From contig JAJZOM010000286.1 of assembly GCA_021811505.1 (NCBI GenBank), positions 1-15,027 on the forward strand: 15,027 nt of DNA. Reading direction: 5' to 3'. Every line of letters begins with the position of its first letter. Position 1 is the first letter of the stretch. The DNA is from Thermoplasmata archaeon. GTDB lineage: Archaea; Thermoplasmatota; Thermoplasmata; Thermoplasmatales; Thermoplasmataceae. Made by a program: the position numbers and the translations under genes. Below are positions 1-6,985 of this stretch, one piece after another. The notes below the pieces were generated by a model, which was not told the origin of the DNA, searched no databases, and saw only the letters and a program-made list of their open reading frames with translations.

Positions 1-1133
1 AAGCCCTCGATAAATGGCAGGCAAACGGCTGCATGGGTACCATAGTTCTCCCTACTGCTGCGGGCAAAACCCACATCGGTCTTGACGCAATCAGGAGAGT
101 GAATACATCCGCCCTGGTTATAGCTCCCACCATTGAGCTTATCCAGCAATGGCGGGAACGCCTCCAGAAGGTTTTCAATTTTGAGATAGGGCAGATAGGA
201 GGTGGCGAACGTGATATAAAACCAATATCGGTATCGACTTATGACTCGGCCTACCTCATGGCAGAATCCCTTGGAAACAGGTTCAAGCTCCTCATCTTCG
301 ATGAGGTGCACCACCTTGCATCCGCACAGTACATTCAGATAGCAAAGATGTATGCATCTCCGTACCGCCTGGGATTAACTGCCACCTATGAGCGCAGCGA
401 CATGCTTCACGAAACTCTCGGAGAATTCTTGGGCGAAAAAGTATTTGAAATGGGTTACGAGGAACTCAGTGAGTATCTTGCAAGCTTCCAGATTGTTCGC
501 ATTCCTGTAGAACTAACTCCTGAAGAGGAGGAGGAATATTCAAGGAACAGGGAGATATTCACACAGTACCTAAGGCGTGAACGAATAAGATTCAAGGGAC
601 CCTGGGATTTTGAGAAATTCATAATGAAATCATGGAACCCTGAAGGAAGGGAGGCGTTGCTGGCATGGCGCAGATCACGGGAAATTGCTTTCAACGCCAG
701 GGTCAAAACCGACACAATGAGATACATCTTCAGCCGGCACAGGGGCGAAAAGACGATAATCTTCACGGAGGATACGGATAGTGCCTATCTCATATCAAGG
801 GAATTCCTGATACCTGCCCTCACCTACCTCACACCGGGAAAGGAACGGAAAGAATACCTGTCAATGTTCAGGGACGGAAGAGTAACAGCACTTGTAACCT
901 CAAGGGTGCTCGATGAAGGAGTCGATGTTCCTGACGCAATGGTAGGGGTTGTTCTCAGCGGCTCTGGAAGTTCAAGGCAGTACAGGCAGAGGCTTGGAAG
1001 GATACTTAGGCCCGGAGAAGGCAAAAAGGCGGTGCTTTACGAGGTAGTTGCCAAGAGCACTTCGGAATATGGTACTTCATCAAGGAGGAGAAAAGGTGTT
1101 CCCAACAGAACTGATGATGGTAAGGAAAACTAA
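1..1133 (+). CDS. xpb: XPB/Rad25-type DNA repair helicase, 5'-truncated by the window edge
   Basis: This is an SF2 ATP-dependent DNA helicase that works with the nuclease Bax1 in archaeal DNA repair. The reading frame is open from the first bases of the window, reading ALDKW before the Met at 33, so that Met is internal and the damage-recognition domain lies upstream. Numbered from that Met: Walker A PTAAGKT (7-13), DEAH-type box DEVHH (90-94), motif III TAT (116-118), a charged helical insert typical of the XPB thumb (about 163-225), motif V LDEGVDVPDA (293-302) and motif VI QRLGRILRPG (319-328). From memory it is close throughout to Archaeoglobus XPB. The RED motif position reads RSD (121-123). 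The C-terminus is short and basic. The gene overlaps the downstream bax1 start by 38 bp, so the two are probably co-translated. Family call is secure; the activity is inferred. Confidence 0.93.
   Translation, partial: ALDKWQANGCMGTIVLPTAAGKTHIGLDAIRRVNTSALVIAPTIELIQQWRERLQKVFNFEIGQIGGGERDIKPISVSTYDSAYLMAESLGNRFKLLIFDEVHHLASAQYIQIAKMYASPYRLGLTATYERSDMLHETLGEFLGEKVFEMGYEELSEYLASFQIVRIPVELTPEEEEEYSRNREIFTQYLRRERIRFKGPWDFEKFIMKSWNPEGREALLAWRRSREIAFNARVKTDTMRYIFSRHRGEKTIIFTEDTDSAYLISREFLIPALTYLTPGKERKEYLSMFRDGRVTALVTSRVLDEGVDVPDAMVGVVLSGSGSSRQYRQRLGRILRPGEGKKAVLYEVVAKSTSEYGTSSRRRKGVPNRTDDGKEN
1083..1088 (+). promoter_or_regulatory. Ribosome binding site deciding the bax1 start
   Basis: The bases AGGAGG, inside the longer run AAGGAGGAG, lie 7 nt before the GTG at 1096 and inside the helicase coding region. 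A strong Shine-Dalgarno sequence within an upstream gene implies internal ribosome entry on an xpb-bax1 mRNA. It is the best evidence that translation of bax1 starts at 1096. Confidence 0.8.
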
Positions 1134-2490
1134 GAAAGGTGACGTGAAACCGGTTTTTCTCTCCGAGGATTCTTCTGACCTGTGCAAAAGTGTTACCAAT
1201 TTCATGAAGTCGGCGATTGGCACCAATATGCACTCCATAGATCATGGAAGGAAGGAGATGGAACTCAAATCGGGAAGCCATAAGATAATAAGATCACTTT
1301 TCCTCATTATGGAGCGGTTATCCAGATTCGAACCCCCTTCGCCGCTGGAAGCAGACAAAGTAAGGATGGAAATATTCAGCAGATCACCTTATCCCGTAAT
1401 CACCACAAAGGAGAGGAATCAAACCCTCACAGCGGTTGCCGGAATTTTCGGTGTTTCTCCAGATGAAATCAGCAATGCGTTTTACGCGGACAAGGACAGT
1501 GAACAGGTGCTGAAGGAAGTCCCGGATAAATCTCCTGAGGAACTCGCAAAAATATTCAATCTTGAACAGATAGAAACCCTGATCATGCACAGCACCTCCG
1601 TTATCGTCAATGATTGCTCCAACTGGTATCTCCTCATCCGGAGAATCAAGTCCCTGGGTCTCCTGTTCACCATGTCTGCGGAGAAAACTGAACTTAAGTC
1701 CATAACGGTATCGGGACCTGCCTCCGTCCTGGAAAAGACAGAAAGATACGGTATAAGGCTATCTCAGATGTTCAGGTACCTGTACAGAATGGATCAGTGG
1801 TCCCTGGAAGCTATCGTGCAGTTGCGAAAAACCGGTTCAAAGACGAAGCATGAATATACTCTCAAGCTCGGTGATGACATTTCGGAATACCTTCCCGGAA
1901 ACACGGTGAAGACAGAGAAGCCGGAATTGAAGTATAATGTCATCTGGGATCCTGAACCGCTTGAACTGAAAGATGGAATGATGGTCCCATATTGTGCCAT
2001 TGACATTGACAGAAAAAAAGTATTCGTCAATCTGTCCATAAAAGAATACCTGGACAGGGATCGCGCCATTAAGTCAGAACTTTTGGGCAGGGGAATCACT
2101 CTGGAGAACGTATACATTACCTACGGCACTGACAGGAAAATTCCCGGAGAAACATGTTTTAGGGAACAGGTTGACTGGGAAGATCTTGAAATGTTGCTTG
2201 AGAAACGGTACGGGCATGCGTTTGCTTCAGGAAAAACAGTTACCCCGTCGAAAGAGATGTCAATGACTGAGTTCGATACCCTGAAGAAGACTGTTGATAA
2301 TGCCTTCCCGGATTCAGACCGGGTCGTGGAAGCAATACAATCTTCTGGCTTCCCGCTTGATGAAACTCTCTACAAGCTAGGATATAAAATCATGTGGGAT
2401 GGACTTGACATGAAAATTATACGGAATGCGAACGTCTTTCCCGCTGATACTGAATCTCCCAAAAAGAGACCAAATGCTTTGGATTCTTGA
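1096..2490 (+). CDS. bax1: Bax1-like nuclease (DUF790), partner of XPB
   Basis: Bax1 binds archaeal XPB and cuts DNA next to a repair bubble. The protein begins FPTELMMV, matching the family N-terminus (M-[LF]-P-x-E-L-L-x-x). This and a ribosome binding site at 1083-1088 fix the start as GTG 1096, giving 464 aa, rather than codons further upstream. E124 and D132 in this numbering sit in VSPDE and FYADKD. I recall these two positions as needed for Thermoplasma Bax1 activity. The third conserved position, Tyr in a [KR]YN motif, is Phe154 here (KIFN). The C-terminal nuclease core is aberrant: where most DUF790 proteins read PDF and then EIVGFW, this one reads PYC (298-300) and NLSIKE (312-317). 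Low overall similarity otherwise, but gene order with xpb supports the call. It could be an active but divergent nuclease or a structural partner that no longer cuts. Confidence 0.85.
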   Translation: MFPTELMMVRKTKKGDVKPVFLSEDSSDLCKSVTNFMKSAIGTNMHSIDHGRKEMELKSGSHKIIRSLFLIMERLSRFEPPSPLEADKVRMEIFSRSPYPVITTKERNQTLTAVAGIFGVSPDEISNAFYADKDSEQVLKEVPDKSPEELAKIFNLEQIETLIMHSTSVIVNDCSNWYLLIRRIKSLGLLFTMSAEKTELKSITVSGPASVLEKTERYGIRLSQMFRYLYRMDQWSLEAIVQLRKTGSKTKHEYTLKLGDDISEYLPGNTVKTEKPELKYNVIWDPEPLELKDGMMVPYCAIDIDRKKVFVNLSIKEYLDRDRAIKSELLGRGITLENVYITYGTDRKIPGETCFREQVDWEDLEMLLEKRYGHAFASGKTVTPSKEMSMTEFDTLKKTVDNAFPDSDRVVEAIQSSGFPLDETLYKLGYKIMWDGLDMKIIRNANVFPADTESPKKRPNALDS

Positions 2491-2541
2491 GAACACACGA
2501 ACTGGTGGAATGAACTTTGGTTTAAGTGGTGAATGGCACTG

Positions 2542-2556
2542 AAAAGCCAGGCTTTT
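2542..2556. terminator. Possible bidirectional terminator between convergent genes
   Basis: AAAAGCC, one A, then GGCTTTT form a perfect 7-bp inverted repeat followed by one further T. It lies in the 190-bp gap between the stop of bax1 (+) and the stop of the phosphoesterase gene (-). The real loop would be about five bases (CCAGG) on a short A/T-rich stem, so as a hairpin it is weak. Archaeal termination depends mainly on T-runs, so the short T-run may matter more than the stem. The rest of this gap shows no gene. Confidence 0.3.
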
Positions 2557-2680
2557 TCCACGTCTCTAGGCATTAACTTAACGAATATCGCTCACCTTGC
2601 CTGGAAGTACATGTGACTGGACACAATGAGGCCTACTCCCCTCCCGATATCTTATGTGAGACAGCACTAATTCAAGCGGA

Positions 2681-4144
2681 TCAGATCTTTTTCTTCCTCC
2701 TGAGTTGAAGGTAAGCTATACCAATTACTGCAAGTATCAGGGCAGCAGATACACCCTCAAGAAAATGATCCTGAAAATAAAGCGGTGTATACCCGAAGTT
2801 GCTGCTGACATATACCTGCGATGAGAACTGTGAAAGGTTTACGTCACTGGATCCTGTTCTGTTGTATGGCAAAGAATTGTACGGGATTTGAGGAACGAGG
2901 GGAAAAACAGAGGATAGGTTGGGTGCTGAGTTGATATCCAGGGGAGAAAAATACATTGAAGTTGGAAGGAATCTATTTACCTGATCCGGAAAAGTGATCG
3001 GAGGTCTGGTTACATTTCCTGAACTGTAGGTATGGTTAAAGTTGAACAGGTCCAGTGGAAGATTTGCTTTTGAAACAAAATAGTTGAGTGCAGGAAGATT
3101 CCAGTTATAATCTATGAAAGCAAGAATTGACCCATGATTCATAACAGTGTTTGAAACGTAACCTTCCTTGGCATAGGGGGAGATTAGGATAAATGGAACC
3201 CTGAAACCAAGCTGGTGCCCGCCTGTAACAGGGGGGGCAACCTGATCATAGTACCCTCCGCCCTCGTCATATGTGACAATGAGTGCTGAGTTATTCCAGT
3301 ATCTGCTTTTCATCAACTGTTCTGTAATATAAAGCATCATTAGTTGACCAGGCAGAACACTGTCAGGAGGATGTTGGCTATACCCGTATGCGCCTCCAGA
3401 AACCATCGACACGAATGAAACATCGGGTAGCGTCCCGTTTTGAAGAGAGTTTGTAAATGAGCTCCATGGAGCGATGTTACCGGAGAATTTGTTGATTCCG
3501 GATATAAAATCAAGCGGATAATTTCCGAGAGATGGATTCCTGAAATAATAATTCCACGAGACGTTGTGGCTGCTCATTTCAGAGAATATGGTCTGAGAAA
3601 CCGGTAGATATGACGTTGGAAAGATTTGGTCCTGTTTAACCTGTGAGTATCCGGCAAGGCTGTATAACCTGTTAGGAAGTGTTTCACTAAGTGTGCTGCT
3701 GAAGTACATGTCAGCGAGACTGAACTGTTGAGCAAGATCCCACTCAATTGCCATCTGGTTGACAGTAAAGTAGTACATGGATGATGGTCCAGAGCCATTG
3801 AGGAAGTTGTTCATTTTTCCGTTGTTCCAGTCCACATGGTAATTAGAGTAACCTTCAGTAGGGTTAGACGTCTGAAAAGAACCGTTCTGGACTGCAGTAA
3901 GATTTTGGTTAACTGGGTGTGATAACAGGTTTATTGGAACAATTATTTGTCCTGTTGTGTTATTCGCTGGATTATTGGGATAAACTCCAAAAAGGTTGTC
4001 GAAACTATGATTCTCCATCATAAGAATAATTAAGTGTTTTATGGGAGTTTTTGTGGTATCCGTATTTGAAGCTGTGTTCTCACTCACCATGGGCAAAATC
4101 ATCAAGGCAAGAACAAATACGGAAATGAGCTTGATGGAAATCAA
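2681..4144 (-). CDS. Exported, membrane-anchored phosphoesterase (acid phosphatase/phospholipase C family)
   Basis: A member of the phosphoesterase family PF04185, which includes bacterial phospholipase C and acid phosphatase AcpA and hydrolyses phosphate esters outside the cell. With a TTG start at 4144 it has 487 aa and a clean signal peptide: K5, then a hydrophobic stretch to about residue 18, then VSENTAS. The open frame reaches back to a GTG at 4270, but the 42 extra residues would bury this signal, and no ATG occurs before the signal ends. Family motifs: ENHSFDN (44-50), just after a beta strand, and TYDEGGGYYD (291-300) before a conserved PF-[IL]-ISPYA segment. A helix near 465-481 followed by RRKKK suggests a C-terminal membrane anchor with the enzyme outside. 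Many Asn-x-Ser/Thr sites fit a glycosylated surface protein. Monocistronic; substrate unknown. Confidence 0.85.
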   Translation of the reverse strand: MISIKLISVFVLALMILPMVSENTASNTDTTKTPIKHLIILMMENHSFDNLFGVYPNNPANNTTGQIIVPINLLSHPVNQNLTAVQNGSFQTSNPTEGYSNYHVDWNNGKMNNFLNGSGPSSMYYFTVNQMAIEWDLAQQFSLADMYFSSTLSETLPNRLYSLAGYSQVKQDQIFPTSYLPVSQTIFSEMSSHNVSWNYYFRNPSLGNYPLDFISGINKFSGNIAPWSSFTNSLQNGTLPDVSFVSMVSGGAYGYSQHPPDSVLPGQLMMLYITEQLMKSRYWNNSALIVTYDEGGGYYDQVAPPVTGGHQLGFRVPFILISPYAKEGYVSNTVMNHGSILAFIDYNWNLPALNYFVSKANLPLDLFNFNHTYSSGNVTRPPITFPDQVNRFLPTSMYFSPLDINSAPNLSSVFPLVPQIPYNSLPYNRTGSSDVNLSQFSSQVYVSSNFGYTPLYFQDHFLEGVSAALILAVIGIAYLQLRRKKKI

Positions 4145-4313
4145 TGCTTGACTATATTGTAATATGAAAATATTAGCATTTCGCCAGCCAAAGAAGAAGT
4201 TCCTGTTGTCACCGGGATTCCACTTCACCGATAACAGCAACGCCGTGATATCTGATACAATGACGATCACAAGAAGAGATACTCTTGTTCAGGACACAGA
4301 CAACTGACATACT

Positions 4314-4338
4314 CCCACAGCTGAACAGTAGATCAAAA
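4314..4338. repeat. Left inverted repeat of the ISH3-like element
   Basis: CCCACA-GCTGA-ACAGTAGATCAAAA, paired with the right end at 5446-5471. The spacer between the two conserved blocks is 5 nt here and 6 nt at the right end. Confidence 0.75.
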
Positions 4339-4346
4339 TTATAAAT
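4335..4346 (+). promoter_or_regulatory. TATA-like promoter of the transposase gene
   Basis: The A/T-rich run AAAATTATAAAT ends 19 nt before the transposase ATG at 4366. This is the spacing expected for a leaderless archaeal transcript. It begins inside the left inverted repeat, so transposase binding to the end could also block its own promoter. Confidence 0.5.
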
Positions 4347-4365
4347 TGTCTGACAATGGTAGGAC

Positions 4366-5451
4366 ATGAACCTACCAAGCGTTATTAATAGGGGCATGTC
4401 CCACCGGATGAAGAGTGCAGGAGCCTGCATAAATTTTGTGAACGCTGTTGGCAACTCTCTCCAGTTCGGCAAGTCCAGAGGGGAAGACCTTGCCCTCAGA
4501 ACCGTTCTTCTCGCATCCATGAATAACAGTTATGTTGAGGGATCCGCCATGCTTACAGGAATCAGCGGACAGACGGTGAGAAATCACATCAGGGATAAAA
4601 ACCCCGATGGATTGCTGCAGATCAATCAGGATCTCATCGGGGCCATGAAGGAGAAGGGATTGTTCGGGAAACCCCTGATTGTTGCATTCGACTGGCATGA
4701 CGAGATGTATTATGGCGATCATAACGCAGAGGGAGTTATAGGGACTAAGAACAGCAGGGGATCAAACTACGCGTATGAATATGCAACCGCATCCGTCGTA
4801 ATGAAGGGGATAAGGTTTGTCATAGCAGTGATCCCTGTGAAGAACAGAGGCCTTCTGAGAATGGTTTCCGGGCTTCTGAACGTTATCGAATCCAATGGAA
4901 TAAGGATCGAGATACTCCTCCTCGACGGAGGATTCTATTCAGCAGAACTGATAAGATACCTGAATTCGTCCGGCATAAGGTTCATTATCCATGCGCCACA
5001 GCTGCGTAAGCAGTGCGACGGGAAGGAGATTGATCGGATATATACGACAAAGGGGCACAGGAGGAGAAAGGATCAGCAGGCATCATTCCGAATCGTCTCA
5101 ATATACGGAAGGGGCAAGAAGGGGGTGATATTGTATATATTCGCGACCAATGCCGATACTCCACCGCTCAGGGTGCTGAAATTCTTCAAGAAGAGGTGGG
5201 GGATAGAGACCGGCTACAGGATGATCAGGAAATTCCTTGCAAGGACAACAACGAAAATATGGCGGATAAGGCTCATGTATTTCTATCTCGCAGTGCTGCT
5301 GTACAACCTGTGGGTGCTACTGAACATGGTATCTGATGTTCAGATAATTGCAGACAACGTCCGTGTGTTTGTTGCATCCATACTCATCAGGAACAATCCG
5401 TTTGTCACCAATCCCGTTCCGTTGAATGGCTGTTCAGGAGGTGATTTTTGA
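4366..5451 (+). CDS. ISH3-family DDE transposase
   Basis: A 361-aa transposase that cuts and joins the ends of its own element. The catalytic triad is visible: D109 in AFDWHDEMYYGD, D187 in LLLDGGFYS, and E281 in KRWGIETGYRMIRKF, the Y/R-x-x-W-x-I-E signature of ISH3/IS4-related enzymes. The segment after the first Asp (YYGD..GTK..RG..YAYEYAT) is characteristic of the ISH3 family. A helix-turn-helix-like stretch lies near 53-75 (EGSAMLTGISGQTVRNHI). The hydrophobic C-terminus (303-322) is typical of the family and is not a membrane anchor. No frameshift or stop is visible, so it may be active. The last codons and the stop lie inside the right inverted repeat. Confidence 0.85.
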   Translation: MNLPSVINRGMSHRMKSAGACINFVNAVGNSLQFGKSRGEDLALRTVLLASMNNSYVEGSAMLTGISGQTVRNHIRDKNPDGLLQINQDLIGAMKEKGLFGKPLIVAFDWHDEMYYGDHNAEGVIGTKNSRGSNYAYEYATASVVMKGIRFVIAVIPVKNRGLLRMVSGLLNVIESNGIRIEILLLDGGFYSAELIRYLNSSGIRFIIHAPQLRKQCDGKEIDRIYTTKGHRRRKDQQASFRIVSIYGRGKKGVILYIFATNADTPPLRVLKFFKKRWGIETGYRMIRKFLARTTTKIWRIRLMYFYLAVLLYNLWVLLNMVSDVQIIADNVRVFVASILIRNNPFVTNPVPLNGCSGGDF

Positions 5452-5471
5452 TCTACTGTGAAGCTTGTGGG
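5446..5471. repeat. Right inverted repeat of the ISH3-like element
   Basis: The reverse complement reads CCCACA-AGCTTC-ACAGTAGATCAAAA and matches the left end at 4314-4338. It contains the transposase stop codon (5449-5451). Confidence 0.75.
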
Positions 5472-5474
5472 GTT

Positions 5475-5872
5475 CTCACTTTTGCTTCGCTTTCGCCTTC
5501 ATTCCTCACGGTATGGACGGTTTCGCGAGAACCTATTACCGAGTCTTGAGATCGCTGCCGATTTCAATGGTGCCTCTTTAGGGGTATCAGTGCTCCCTTT
5601 GCACGCATCCCTGTCTACGTGCAATCGGGATACGTCTTTATCTGCGCCATGTTCGATCGGAACACAGAGATGTTCCCAACCTCTTGCAGAGGATTTCATA
5701 GAAACAATCTCCACCATGCCATTTTTCAGGACTTATCCGATGGATTTACTTCTTAGTCTTCATTCAAAAAACAATATAACCATTTTGCATTCATCGCACG
5801 ACTTAAGTAGCGGGCTTTCTGCTTAAATGATCGTAATGTAGCGGAACGGTATCATTAGTCAAAGCTGTCCAA
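5475..5872. other. Gene-free region, probably degraded mobile DNA
   Basis: About 400 bp with no convincing gene. One frame on the minus strand, broken by three stops, gives short stretches such as SCDEC (about 5787-5801) and LHVDRDAC (about 5606-5629), followed by a basic, Ser- and Pro-rich tail running into the IS end. This loosely recalls the zinc-finger, DRD and tail order at the end of TnpB proteins, but it is too weak to call a pseudogene. An open frame on the plus strand over the same bases (5458-5826) has no recognisable content and starts inside the IS end. Confidence 0.4.
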
Positions 5873-6832
5873 CTAAACAGGTTCTATGCCGGTAAGTGTG
5901 AGATTCCATTCCGGAAATTTTTGATTTGCAGCCTTGATGCGTTCCATTAATTCAGAGTTAAACATATTCGGGCTTACATTTTGTATTTCAAATCTTCCGT
6001 CAAGTAGCGCCTGTGTGCGATTCAGGGCTGGCATAATAATATTCCCGGACAGCTTGCCGATCTCGGACAGTAGTGGGTTCTCGGTCTCCGTTTCATATAT
6101 TCCATTCTTGCCGGAAATCTCAACAACGCCTGAAGGGATCACTTCAAGTGCTTCGTCGAGGTAAAAAATACTCTTTATCTTCCCGTCTGTTCTCAGATAT
6201 TTTGTTTCTCTAGTCCATGCGCGCGTACCGATTGGATTCCTATCTAGAGATAATTCCGGAGAAGGAGGGGTAGAAGTCAGAGTAACTACGTTGAGCGGAA
6301 TCTTTCCAGCGAAATAATCCATGGCATCGCGATAGGATTCGTTCTTTCCGAGATATTTGACAGACATCCCTTCAGGAGCTTCTTCAGACATTAACAACCG
6401 TGATATCTTCTTAATCATGGCAGAATGAAATCTGAAGTGAAAATAATGACAGCATCCTTCGACAAAGTGTGCGTCGATGATCACGGATGGAAGTTCGAGT
6501 AGTTTCCTGCCGAAGAATTCGTATTGGGTGTATACCTTATCGCTTGCGAATATAGTCTGTTTCCCGTTCATTTCACGTGCTTCCGACTTTCTCAGGAAAA
6601 TATCGGCATCCCTATTCGTGATGTTTTCCCGATCAAAGAAATATAGGGAACCTATAGAATTGGGAGAAATTACAAGCGACGCGGGAATAAAGAGGCTGTG
6701 TTCTTCGGAGAACTTCTCAATTGGTGTCCCGGTCTGTATGGAAATAACGAGTTTCATGTCCAGCCTGTTTCGGATATCCCGGTAAAGCATATTCTGATAA
6801 GATTGTGGGCAGATATATGTAATTAATGCCAT
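5873..6832 (-). CDS. Unrecognised protein, possibly a sensor or regulator without a DNA-binding domain
   Basis: A 319-aa soluble protein that I do not recognise. I place the start at ATG 6832 (MALITYICPQ). A TTG at 6874 is the only earlier option before an in-frame stop and would add 14 residues rich in Cys, His and Trp. No signal peptide, membrane segment or helix-turn-helix is visible. The middle (EGCCHYFHFRFHSAMIKKIS) has the spacing of the Gly, Phe-rich strand, helix pattern also seen in the HTH_10 regulator at 13943-14593 (SGGGIETFFFFFLNKDNFET). It may therefore share that sensor fold, but this is a by-eye comparison. It is divergent from the cyclase-family gene, with palindromes between them, as is common for a regulator and its target. 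Function is unknown. Confidence 0.7.
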   Translation of the reverse strand: MALITYICPQSYQNMLYRDIRNRLDMKLVISIQTGTPIEKFSEEHSLFIPASLVISPNSIGSLYFFDRENITNRDADIFLRKSEAREMNGKQTIFASDKVYTQYEFFGRKLLELPSVIIDAHFVEGCCHYFHFRFHSAMIKKISRLLMSEEAPEGMSVKYLGKNESYRDAMDYFAGKIPLNVVTLTSTPPSPELSLDRNPIGTRAWTRETKYLRTDGKIKSIFYLDEALEVIPSGVVEISGKNGIYETETENPLLSEIGKLSGNIIMPALNRTQALLDGRFEIQNVSPNMFNSELMERIKAANQKFPEWNLTLTGIEPV

Positions 6833-6882
6833 ATCGCTTGCACATTCTGTTTCGCAGTGTATCCATGAATCCAATATGTTTT

Positions 6883-6932
6883 CCGGAATATCCTGTGTTT
6901 ACAGGAGAAACCGTTTTTAAGATATTTTCCGG
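6883..6932. promoter_or_regulatory. Nested palindromes in a divergent promoter region
   Basis: The inner palindrome TCCTGT-GTTT-ACAGGA (6891-6906) is perfect. It is enclosed by CCGGAATATC (6883-6892) and GATATTTTCCGG (6921-6932), which are inverted copies apart from two extra T in the second. They lie between the genes at 5873-6832 (-) and 6986-7942 (+), upstream of the cyclase TATA box. An operator for a dimeric regulator is the simplest reading; no regulator is identified. Confidence 0.4.
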
Positions 6933-6952
6933 TCTAATGCAGTTCTAGAGGA

Positions 6953-6960
6953 TTAATTAA
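6953..6960 (+). promoter_or_regulatory. TATA box of the cyclase-family gene
   Basis: TTAATTAA ends 25 nt before the ATG at 6986, and there is no Shine-Dalgarno sequence. This is the layout of a leaderless archaeal transcript starting at or next to the start codon. Confidence 0.55.
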
Positions 6961-6985
6961 GTATCACAAATCATTCTCTGCATAT

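Larger units (their letters stand above)
4311..5474 (+). mobile_element. ISH3-like insertion sequence
   Basis: A single intact DDE transposase gene lies between inverted repeats. On the left (4314-4338) the sequence reads CCCACA, five bases, then ACAGTAGATCAAAA. The reverse complement of 5446-5471 reads CCCACA, six bases, then the same ACAGTAGATCAAAA. The 14-bp inner block is perfect. The exact outer tips are uncertain by a few bases, and I see no matching short target duplication outside them. The right repeat overlaps the last codons of the transposase gene. The element sits upstream of the phosphoesterase gene without breaking it. Confidence 0.75.

Noticed and set aside
1048..1095. Longer version of Bax1 starting at 1048
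   Set aside because: The added 16 residues do not match the family N-terminus, and the Shine-Dalgarno sequence points to 1096.
5458..5826. Open reading frame of 122 codons on the plus strand after the transposase gene
   Set aside because: It starts with GTG inside the right inverted repeat, has no promoter, ribosome binding site or recognisable motif, and has a composition unlike the real genes.
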